Below are positions 43,301-55,300 of a DNA stretch of 64,000 bases, piece after piece. Made by a program: the position numbers and the translations under genes. The DNA lies in NCBI GenBank assembly GCA_026261815.1, contig JAMPIT010000350.1:1674001-1738000 (forward strand), read 5' to 3'. The notes beneath the pieces are model-generated. The model was not told the origin of the DNA and ran no database searches. It saw only the letters and a program-made list of their open reading frames with translations. Source of the stretch: Monarcha castaneiventris obscurior (lineage: Eukaryota > Chordata > Aves > Passeriformes > Monarchidae). Each line of letters begins with the position of its first letter. Within the stretch, counting starts at the first letter, position 1.

Positions 43301-46300
43301 AAATGCAAGTTGCTAGGGGACTCTTCTTGCACATTTTGCTATAAATGTGATTTTTTTTTTTTGGTAGCCATTGCCCTATCAGAATAACATAGTGCTCCTG
43401 GGCTGTGTAGTGGGTGAAACTCACTGACTGCAGTGATGTTACAATTTGTGACAGTCCATCAGATTTTACATTTCATCTCTAATACTGTGACTGCTCTTGA
43501 TTGTGATTCTGAGTTAGATATTTAACACCATCAGAAGATAGTATACATTAGCTAATGTCATGCAACTTTCTCTCCTCATTCTCATTGTATATATCATGAT
43601 TTCAAGGGTGTGTTCTTTGTAAAGGGCAACTTCTCACTGTGCTTGGACAGCACTAATCATGATTAGAACTTGATCCTGATTTTGCTTATTGAACTAACTG
43701 TAATCCAGCTAGCTCACTAAGGCCACCCATCCTGAGGAGGTCCTGTTGGCTCTAATTTTGGGAGGTCTCCTCCTCCTCCCCTTTATTTCCACTATTGAAG
43801 CAACTAAGAATACTAACGCTTCAGGAGGCCCCTCCTTAACAACAGTAGGTATCACATAGACTTGTAAATATTTGGAGTCATATTATTCAGCTCATACATG
43901 CAGCACAGCTAAGAATTCGTAAAGGTACCAGTTGGGCGAGAATTGGAGATCACAGAAGGCGATTCATGTGAAAAACAGTGTAAAGAAACAAAACAGAGTG
44001 TCTAGGAAATGCACACATTTTGTTTGTGTTGGCATGTGAAAGTGATTGAAACCTCTATTTAAACCTGATGCTCAGTCATGTATGTATCATGAGTCCTTAA
44101 AGGTGGAATCGTTAGTGGTGTGCTGACAGGAAGCCCCTGCACAATTACTACAAAGTCTTTGGATTTCACTCTTGAGAAACTTTCTTTAAAGATAGGAGAA
44201 CAGGCAATTTCAAGGAAGCATATTTTAATGTGCCAGGACCAGAGTGTGACATCTTTCCTCAAAGATGTGTAGATTGAAGAAACCATCTGCAGAAAGCGTA
44301 TTTAGAAAAATTGAGGTGAAAATTAATTTTTACAAGTTTCTATTTAGATCAAGAACTAAGTTTATTTCTAATAATTTGTACCACTGAATTTTGAGTATTT
44401 ATGTCTTAAATTCATAGAAACTCTTTTGGGAGGTGATTTTGGGACCTTTCTTTTAATTATTAAAGTTTTTGAATTTTCATTGGCCTTGAAAACTAGGCAT
44501 ACTCAAACCTGATTTTGTAATGAGGTTGAAACTTTTCTGTGTTTTAGATGTTGTGCTTAAAATCGCAAGATAAATTTGGCAAAGATTTTTCTGTTACAGG
44601 TATTCTTTGCCTTTGTCTATGTAACATTTGTGTAATTTAAGTAGGAAAGAAGTGACAGCCTGAAAAGAATTTGCTGACAATGATTGCCATACACTTTGGG
44701 GTTCTGGCTTCTGTAAAACTCACTCATTTTAATGCTTTTCTTATAGATAAGTCTGCCATTTAGTACAGCATTTGGTGCTGATACAGAGGGTTCCCAGTGG
44801 ATTGTGGGTTACCTTTTAGAAAAAGTGATCAGTAACCTGGCAGTGTGGAGTTCAGAGCAGGACCTTGCAAATGATACTGTACAACTGCTAGTAACATTAG
44901 TGGAAAGGAGAGAGCGGTAAGTTGCTATACCTCTGGAAGTCAAAAAGTTTCTTTTGCTTCCTTTAAAGTTTTTTGGCCACAGTAATCCAGATATAGGGCG
45001 CTTCATATTCATGTCTCTGTAAGTCAAATTACATTAGTAACATACTATAATTGGAAAAAACGCCACAAACTTGTCTGACAAGCTGAGGAGTGAGACCTGT
45101 ATTTGACAAAACATCACCTAATTTTTATTACTGTTTAGAAGTGCACTCTCCTTCTCTTACTTTTGTGCCTCACTCTTAAACAGTGAGAAAGGAAAACTCT
45201 CCTGGTCTCCACTCTTATTGCAAGGATTTTTGTATTGCTGTTAATTTTGTTGATTAGGAATTCAGATACTGGCTAAGCCAGTATGAAATGTTTTGTAAAC
45301 CTAAATTTCTTTTTTTTAAATATAGGATTTTGTGGATTCAGACAAATTTCAAAAAGTTTTCTTTGGTATTGCAAACTGTGAAGCAGGAAGTTCTTGAATG
45401 CTTTATTTCTGTCAGTTGACATACAATTATACATGCAATCATGCATTCACAGTCTACTGAAAGACTGCTCTGAAGTATGAGGATTTTAAATGTTTGAGGA
45501 TTTTTCTTTTAAAAAAAAATTAAACCCTGCAGGAGCTAGTTTTAGAATAAATTGCTTATTTTATTATGATGTAATGAGACTAAGCTTTTAATCCATGCAA
45601 TATGTCCATTAACTCTGTGTGTGTGTAAAACTAAAGCACTTCCCTGCTTTTCTCCTGTATGAATTGATCTATTTTTAGAGTATCTGAGATAGAAATCTGA
45701 AAGCTGAGGCATTAATAAGATGAAAATCAAAAGGCAAATTGGCCTCAGGATAAAGGAATTTTTAAAAAATAGCAACAAAAAACTTCTGGCAGCTGCTAGA
45801 AACCTGATGTGCTCTGTTCATACAATTTTGTGAAGTCTTTAATGAAATTTTTTTGCCTCTCTTTTAGGGCAAACTTAGTTATTCAGTGTGAAAACTGGTG
45901 GAATTTAGCTAAACAGTTTGCAAGGCGAAGCCCTCCTCTTCACTATTTGTCTAGTTCTGTGCAGAGAACGCTAATGAAAGCTTTAGTTCTAGGAGGTTTT
46001 GCTCATATGGATACAGAAACAAAGCAACAATACTGGACAGAGGTAAGCTATTTTGATACTTCTATTACCTCCATATAAGCAAGCAGTACAAGTTAGTTTA
46101 GGGAATTTTATAGTGACACAAAATCAATTTGTAGAATATATTTTGATATTTAATACTGATTTTTTTAAATTCTTCTCTCTCTGGTCAATACTTTTATCTA
46201 TTATATCTAAGTTGCATCTAAAATATCTCAACCTAAAGAGAAACCACTACCAATTAATTGGAGGATTTGTGAAGCAGACAGTAGAGCAATATGTTTGAAA

Positions 46301-49300
46301 GAGACGATAATAGAATATTAAAAATTTCCCTTCTACTGGGACATTTCTTCCTTTCATTTTAATTTTATGGTGTTATGAATTATTCTGTTAACACTTAATG
46401 ATAATGACAGTAATTAAAAAGCTAACGTGGAACATTATGAAGAATCTTGACCAGCTCTTTATGCCCTGGCTCCATTAAAGCTCAAATATTTAATACCAGA
46501 AAGGTTGATGCTAGAAAGTAGCTGAAATGGGATCAGGAAGCACCACATGACTTTGTAAAGCATTGACCTTCTGAGAAAAATTTGCTTTTATTGGCAGATC
46601 TACAAAATTAGTGATTTAAGGCAAGACCGTAATGCACTAGAAGTAATTGAGAAAAAACATTTAACTATTTTTATGGAAGTTTCTAAGTTGTTTCCAAATA
46701 CAGATGAGAAGTGATTTTGCTATTGAGAATCATAAAGTGGCAAAGATAACTGTGGGCATTAATCTTAATGGTTTCATTAACGAGCCATAATAATTTTTTT
46801 CCCCTAATGCTGAATTTGAAGGGAATCTAATCTAATGCTTTATACCAGAGGAAGTCATTGTCATTTGTTTAAACACTACAAAATTACCTAAAATATTTAT
46901 GGAGGTGCTCATTTTGACACCTGCCTGCAGGCCATGATGGACAATGAGAAGCATTAATTACTACCACTTCTGCTTACATTAATGTGACAGATAATAACAT
47001 AACTGAGCCATTGGAAACTGGAAGTGACTGATTCTTGTACTGCCATGCCAAAAGCAATGAGTTTGCTAAATTATTTAAACCTCACATCTCATATAATAGT
47101 ATGCTTATCTTAATGTGACTTTTCTGATAAATTTCAAGGTTCTTCAGCCACTTCAGCAGCGATTCTTGAATGTGATAAACCAAGAAAACTTTCAGCAGAT
47201 CTGTCAGGAGGAGGAAGTGAAACAGGAAATCACAGCTACATTAGAAGCACTCTGTGGCATTGCTGAGGCTACCCAGATTGATAATGTAGCAATTCTCTTC
47301 AATTTCCTAATGGACTTCCTTAATAATTGCATTGGATTAATGGAAGTATACAAAAACACACCAGAGACTGTCAATCTCATAATAGAAGTCTTTGTTGAAG
47401 TTGCACATAAACAAATTTGCTATCTTGGAGAGGTAAATACATCCATAAGGGGAAGGAGGGGGCAGAGTGTGTGTGTGTGTGTGCACATGCATGTGTGTAA
47501 ATCTGTATACTGTGCTATTCCTTAAAAAAAATAAAATGTAGTGATTTTTATAGAGAGAAAGAAAGACTATATGGACACATCTGTTAAGGAATTCCTTTGT
47601 TTTAAAACATACACTTGCAAAGATTAAAAGCAGGAAAATTAGACTTTTTTTTTTAACCAATAAATTTATCCACAGTTCATCACTAGTCTAACTCTATGGG
47701 TGGCAGAAGAGGACAGACAATGTTGAGTACTTTTTAATAACAGTATTAAACTTCTCAGAAGTCTAGTCTAGGAGAATTGCAGCACTGTTTTATGTGGCAA
47801 ATGCATACCATAGAAACACTGCCTTGGTCCTAGACAAGGCATTAATAGATCCCAAGAAGTTAACAGTTAAAATTTTGAGTTTGTGCAGTGCACTTTCATC
47901 TTTGCACTGTTGGTTCATTTTGCTTTTGCATCTGGAAGAGTTCCTGCCTATTCCAAAGTGGGTATGTACAAACAGTGTATTGTGGCTCCAAACTTCTGTA
48001 ACTAAAGTGTGTCCCCAGGGGATTTTGTTAGTATTCTAGTTTGTGAGATTAGTGAGATGTGTCAGTCTGTTCCAAGCCACTCTTGTCTGGATTTTTGTTA
48101 AGACTGAGGAATCAAGAAAAGTAATGTTTTGCTCTTTCAATCAGTAGCACATCAATATATGGCTGTAAGTGTTCTTATAGTCTAAGGTGGCTGTTTCCTT
48201 GATGATTTTGTGTACAGTTGGTACAAAAGTGGTCATATACTGAAATTAAAATCTTGATGTATTATCTACCAAGTAATGCCATCTAAGAACAAAGTGTGTC
48301 ACTTTTAGCATATGGAAGTTTTCTTATTATGTAACATTGTTTTATAGGCCAAAGCCATGAACTTGTATGAGGCCTGCCTAACTCTGCTCCAGGTGTATTC
48401 CAAGAATAATCTAGGTCGACAACGGATAGATGTTACAGCAGAAGAAGACCAGTACCAGGATCTCCTTCTTATTATGGAGCTTCTCACTAATCTTCTGTCA
48501 AAAGAATTCATAGATTTCAGTGATACAGGTATTAAGGAATTGGTAATTGATGAACCACAAGTTGTTTTCTAAACTGTAAGAACCGTTTTGGGGCTTGTGT
48601 TCAGTCCATATAAAGGAAAAGCTGATGTTTAGGTTTGACTAGGTCAGGATATGAAAATTGCTATTTAAAGTAGCAAAGGAAGGACTTTTCACAATATTCT
48701 AACATCTGAAATTATTACTGCTGTTATAAAATGAATTCGGGATGTATAAAACAGCTTGAAATCTGAATGTTGTAAGTCTGAACATGTTGTACCAGCAGTT
48801 TTATAACAAAAAGCACATAGAGAAGTTGGAGTAGTAAAGTAGTGCTGGAAAGCAGATGGATTGTCTTCTTAGTACAGGATTGAACTTTTGTGAAATGTTG
48901 AGCTCATTAAAATTCCATCATGTGAGGGTCTTCTGTATTCCTCTTTCACAGAACATGCTTTATGATTTGTGGGTGTAGTTAAGGTTTCCTTCCTGTATCC
49001 CAGCCTGTTACTTTCTTACATGTATTTGCCACGTAAAATTGCAGTTGTCCTGAGTATGTTCTGGCTGTTAGCTGTGCTTTTGAACAAGCCAAACCACATT
49101 TGCATGGTTCATATCTCACCATGTTCTATATACTTTGCACAGATAACAACCCAGGCAGATTCAGTTTGATACCAAGCATATTTTGATATTCATTGCTTTT
49201 CTGAGGTACATTTTGGAAGAGAGAACCTTGTACTCCAAAACACAGTGCATAATTTTATTTTTTCATCATGCATGCACAACACAAGTACAGAACCAGATTT

Positions 49301-52300
49301 AGACTTTGTCCATTGAATGGACAACTCAGTGCTATGTAAAGTATTTGCTTTGAGATCTGGATGTTAGTTGTGTGGAAAACACTGTAAAATACTTACCATG
49401 AAATGAAGTAATGTGAATAAAACCTAGATGCAATGCCTGGAGATCAAATGTATTGCAAGTTTTCTATGTACTGCTGCTGACTCAATGGAGGGATTATAAA
49501 AGTAAGGTCACTGCCAGTTGATGGGAAATGTAGAACTTAACCTGTAACTGGAGGAAACTTGGCAACATCCAAACTGCAGAATTTTCTATATTGACTCTCC
49601 CATTGTTTTCTCTTTCTCTTTATAAAAGATATTAATGCATATGTAAATATATAAGATACAAGTAAAAAGTATAAAAATGCAGTAATATTTTACTCACTAT
49701 GTGTTTATATGTGCAGGCATGAAGCAGCTATCACTAGAAACAAATGCAATGTTCTGTAATGGAAGGGAGCCCTCAGTATCTGAAGTGTTCTGGTTTAGCA
49801 TGCCATCTGGTACAAGTGATTATGAAATGCTTAGTCCTAATGAATATAAATATAGAGTGATGTGACAGCCTCCACTCACTACATTTCTATTTTGATACAG
49901 TGCCTCATGGTTTTGTTTGGAGAAAGGGGACTAGTCCTATTTTTAAAAGTGTCTGTATTATAAAGAAATGGGACTGTTACTTCGGTATGTTTAATCTTTC
50001 TTTTATACAAAATATTTTTTGTCTTTTCTGCAGATGAAGTATTTAGAGGACATGAGCCTGGGCAAGTTACAAATAGATCTGTATCAGCAGCAGATGTTGT
50101 CTTATATGGGGTTAATCTAGTTCTGCCTCTAATGTCACAAGATCTGCTGAAGGTAAGTATATTTTTACACAGAGCTGCTAGAATGTGAAAGCTTTATAGT
50201 AATGAATTCCTAGAATTTGTTCCTATATGCATTCCACCTCCATAAGTTGAATTTTCTAGACTTCCTAAATATAAACAACTGTTCCATAGTTCTAGATACT
50301 CTTTGAAAAGAAATACTGTAAGCTGAGTAAATGTATATCTGAAGGTCCTAAACAAAACTTTTCTTGTAAAAGCAAGTCTGTGCAGATCAACAGCCAAACC
50401 TGAAATGTGACTTATGGAGTCCTTTTTCTGATTGTGTCAGAAATGTGACAAGTATAAACTGTGATATTAGTTAAAAGTAACTGTTTATTTTCACAATACA
50501 GATGGCTTTCAATTGTAGGCATCTGCAGCTTGTCAGTAGAACAGGAAAATACGAAATAATGGGACAGCAGCATTTCATTGTGTTGCACTGTATTCATGTG
50601 TCACTTGGAACCAGGGGAACACTTCTGAAGGGTGTCTGAGCTGTCCCCTCTTCCCATGGCTTCTCATCTGGTAGCAATTGCTGAGCACCAGGGCTGGGTC
50701 CATTTTAGATCAAACTGAAAATGTACCCTGGGAGCCCCTCGATTGTGTTCCAAAGGCTCGCAAGGCTTTTAACCCACAGGACTAGATTTGTCCGTGTCTG
50801 AAGTAAAACTCCTTTAATTTGTATAGAGCAGATAGCAGACTGCCACCATCAACTGTTTATCTTTAGTAGTCATCTTCTATTCTACCACAGTGTTTGTATT
50901 TATATAAAGTCGTAGCCATTCTAATGACTTGAGTTTCCTACTAAAATTGTCTTTTTTTTAGTGCAAAGCATCAGTCCTGTCTCTTTCTACAGCTGAAAAT
51001 TATGCCAGAACAATTATGTGATTGAATCTAAATACCATATTTTTCTTTTGACAGTTTCCATCCCTGTGTAATCAATATTACAAATTAATCACTTTCATAT
51101 GTGAGATATTCCCTGAGAAAATTCCACAACTTCCAGAGGACCTCTTTAAGAGCCTAATGTACTCACTGGAGTTAGGGATGTCATCGTATCCTTTATAGAG
51201 CTTGGGAATGTTTAAAAAAAAATCTAAGTTGCTTTTTTTAAAGACCTGTTAAAAATATCAAATTTTTATATTTTTTTCTTTTTCTATTAATATCTGCATC
51301 TATAATTACATATCAGTAATTGACTTGTACTCCGCTCTCTGGGGATTGAGAGTTTCACTGTAGTGTCCATTGAGATTCCAGCATTTGCTGCATTGCCTCT
51401 GGCTTGTGGTGCTTGGGTGCAGCCTTTAAGTAGCTTAGCATGTAAGTTTTTTCTGGCAGCCATTCCTGCCTCCTCCATTACTTCATTTCAGAGTGTGTAA
51501 CTTCATAAGCCTTCAGCTGGTATCCCAAAGCCATTCCTGAATTAGTCTCTCAGCTGGTAACACAAAACATTGCTGCTGTTCTACTGGGCTGGCTCCAGAG
51601 CGTTTCCTGTCAGGGTGCCAATGGGCTCTCCCTCTCATAATGGGAGTACCATTTTCACTAATCTGTGGCACGTGTCAGAAACAGATGAGCTTGACCATAA
51701 GGGACTCTTTCTGAAAACATTATGTCAGAGAGAGTTATGTTACCTTAAGGCATGTAGCTAATAAAAGATGGTAATGAAGTTGGAACCTTTTTTTCCCCGC
51801 TTTTTTCTAGCATTTTTTTATTTGATTTTTTTTAATTAGCAACTTTGCAGTGAAAAGAAACCTTGAAACATACAAGCATTTCAGATATTTTCTAGGGTCA
51901 CAGCTGGGTAGTTTGACCACAATTTAATTGAAATCTGACTTGAATTCTTTAACACTCATTATCAGAATGAGCTCAGAGGTTTGCCAGCTCTGTCTGGAGG
52001 CTGTAACACCATTGGCAGAACAATGTGCAAAAGCACAAGAAACAGATTCAACCCTTTTTCTAGCAACGAGGCACTTTCTTAAGGTAAGGCATCTATGTTT
52101 TGTGTTACTTTGGTTTTTTGCATAAAGGTAGCATGCAGAGGCCAAACAGTGATCATATCCAGGTTAATCAGGATCACAGACATTGTAAGAAACAGCCTGT
52201 CACCTGAAAAGAAAAAATAAGTGGCAGCTTAAGAAGACAAAGGGCATGAAGAACTGAAGATATCGGAGTAGAGGATGGAGGTGTAGAGGGAACCACTCCA

Positions 52301-55300
52301 TTATTGCCAATAAACAAAAGACCTGGGTCTCTCAGAATGCAATTTATATATCCATGCTCTGCACTTGAGCTTTGAACTGATTGACAGTTTTAGCAGTTAC
52401 TGTGGAAGCTGTGAACAGAAAGCTTCCAGAATTCTGTGAACTGGAGGCTGGGTAGAGTCCTGAAAGGAAAGGCATGAAAAAGAGCATAGCTGGGAACTAG
52501 AAAGGAAATGCTGTCATTTATTCAATGTATCTAATGAATTACCCATTTTCTTAATTCAATATCACATTCGATACTTTCCTTTTAGGACCGTCTACTTTAA
52601 TGAATTTGAAGTCACCTGGTAGCAACCAGGTTCCTACTAACTGGCAACAAAGTCATTGTGGAATTTGTGTGCTTATCTTCTGATTTTGTATAGACTTCAG
52701 TTTTACTTGAGACAACTTTTCTTAATAAGTGACATTGGGACTTCTGAGGATTTCTCATTAAAAGCTTCCATCAGACAAGCTGAGAGAACAAGAAACTTAA
52801 ATAATTTTGTCTTTATGTGTCTTCTAATTCAACATAGTCTTGTTCCTTATTCCTAAATTTTCACTTAATATTATAGTATTACTCTTTACTAATCTGTTCC
52901 CAGTTTGACTTTCTGTGAGCTATAGGAGTCTCCAAAACTTGAGGAAAAGTTCCATATTTTATTTGGAAGAGCAAAGGCTTTTTTCATTATTTCTCTGGCA
53001 TATCTGCAGCTTTTTTAGAAAAATATTAAGTCATGTCATGTTTCTCTGAAGAACAGTTGATATAAATCAATAACAGGTTCCAGTGCTTTGATATACGAAT
53101 TTATGCTGTTAAGCCAAGACTCAACTTCTAAAAGAACTTGACTTCTAAATTACTGGTACCTAAATTCAAAAATAAAAAAAAGGGGGCAACAAAGCAAACA
53201 GCAACCTTGGATGTTTGTAATACATGTTCATTGTTGTTATCAGAAGTGAAGATGAGCTTCAGCAGCAAAGTTAAGTTTGCACTTTTAACTACTTCTGTTT
53301 TGCAATTTCAGATGGTTTTTGATATGCTGGTACTTCAGAAGCACAATACAGAAATGACAACTGCAGCAGGTGAAGCATTCTACACGTTAGTGTGTTTGCA
53401 TCAGGTATGGCATTCAGACACACCCTGAAAAGAAGTCATTTGTTAAAGGAGAGTGGTTATTTCTTGTGCGCCCGGTCACAATTCCATGATCATGGAATCT
53501 TTTGGGTTGGGAGGGGGGACCCTCAGGAGATGTGCCTCTTTCAGCTGCAGGTCTTTGCATTTGTCCTTTTTGGGTTTCACGACTTTCCTGTCAGCTCATT
53601 GCACCAGCCTGAGTAAGTGTCTCTAAATGTCAGTCCTGCCCTTGAATGCACTGGCTGCACTCCTCAGTTTGGTTTCATCCACACACTTGAGAAGAGTGTA
53701 TTTTCCCTCCTCCTCCAGGTCACTGACTAAAATATTTAACAGGACAAGGTCCAGATGAGAGCTGTCAGTGCCACTTGGAACCAGCTTTCAGATGGAATAT
53801 GAGCCATTTCAATCTTTTATAGGCTGATGGTACAGGTGTGTTTTTACACATGTGGTAGTTTACCCATTTAGACAATAAAATCCCAGCTTGGTTGCAAGGA
53901 TGCAGTACACAACTGCTAAAGACTCACCTGAGGCATCCACTGCACTCGTCTTATCCATAGAAGTAGTCATTTTGTCAAAGAAGACAGGTTGGTAAAGCAT
54001 GATTTACCCTGGGTAAATCCACGCTAGCTGTTCTCAGAATCACAAAATACACTGAGTTAGAAGGGATCCAGGAGGATCATCAAGTCCAACTCCTGGCCCT
54101 GCACAGGACCATCCCCAAGAATCACACCGTATGCCTGGGTGCATTGTCCAAACACTTCTTGAGCTCTGTCAGGCTGGTGCAGTGACCACTTCCCTGGGGA
54201 GCCTGTGCCAGTGCCCAGCCACCCTCTGGGTGAAGAACTTTTTCCTAATATCCAATGTAAACTTTCCCTGACACAACTTCACGCCATTCCCTTGCGTCCT
54301 GTGACTTTCACCATCCCAGAAATAGCTTCCAGGAGTACTTGCTTCACGATTTTCATAGTCATTCAAAGATGATAGAGAGTAGCCCATAATGAATGGCACA
54401 AACCAGCTTTCTGAACCCTTGGATAGATTCTGTTAGGTCTCATGAGCTTGCATGCATCAAAATTTCTCAAGAGATCCCTGGGTTGATCCTCTTTACTATG
54501 CATAGTTCCTCTCCTCCTTGAACCCTGTCTCTAGTCACAAAGGTCTGGAAAAACCTGTCAGTAAAGACCAAGGCAAAAGAAAGCATTGATTATTTCAGCC
54601 TTACCTCTTGTCTACTATCATTAAATCTTCTATTCCATTCAGCAGTAGAAGCCATATTTTCCCTGTTCCTTCTTTTACTCTTAAAGTACTGGTAGAAACT
54701 GCTTTTGTTGTCTTTGATGTCCTTTGCTAAATTCCGCTTTAGCTGAAGTTCATTTTTCTGTCATTGTTCTTGTCCAGACGATGTTTCTGCTTTCCTCCTT
54801 TCTAGCTGTTCCTGCTTTTATTTCCTGCATGTGTTGCCCTTGTGCTGGAGTTTAGTCATTAAGTCCCTGCTTAGCTGAATCTGTGTCCTTATTGTTTTCC
54901 TCAGTATCTGGACAGACCATTCTTGTGCTTGGAAGAGGTTGTCCTTAAAGACCTGTCATCTCACTTGAGCTCTTTATGTCTTCAGAGCTCGCTCCCACAG
55001 GATCCCACCCACCAGTCTTGAATAAGGTGACATCTGCTCTCATGATGTCCAGGTTCTTACTTGGCTGTCCTCTTTCCTCGCTTTGCTGGGAATCCTTAAC
55101 TCCACTATTTAATGATAACTGAAAGGCTGGCATTAATTACCACATCCCTGACCAGCCCTTACTAGCTGCGAATAGCAGATGCAAAGTCATACCCCTGGGT
55201 AGCCCATCTGGTATTTGAGCAAATGTCAGGGAGATAATCTCTTGTAAGTCTGGTCTGGAAACTTCCTCAGGTTGCTTAGGGATGACTCAGTCCACTAAAA

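Noticed and set aside
47337..47660. 107-codon minus-strand frame over exon 17
   Set aside because: Partly the antisense shadow of exon 17 and partly a (GT)n run.
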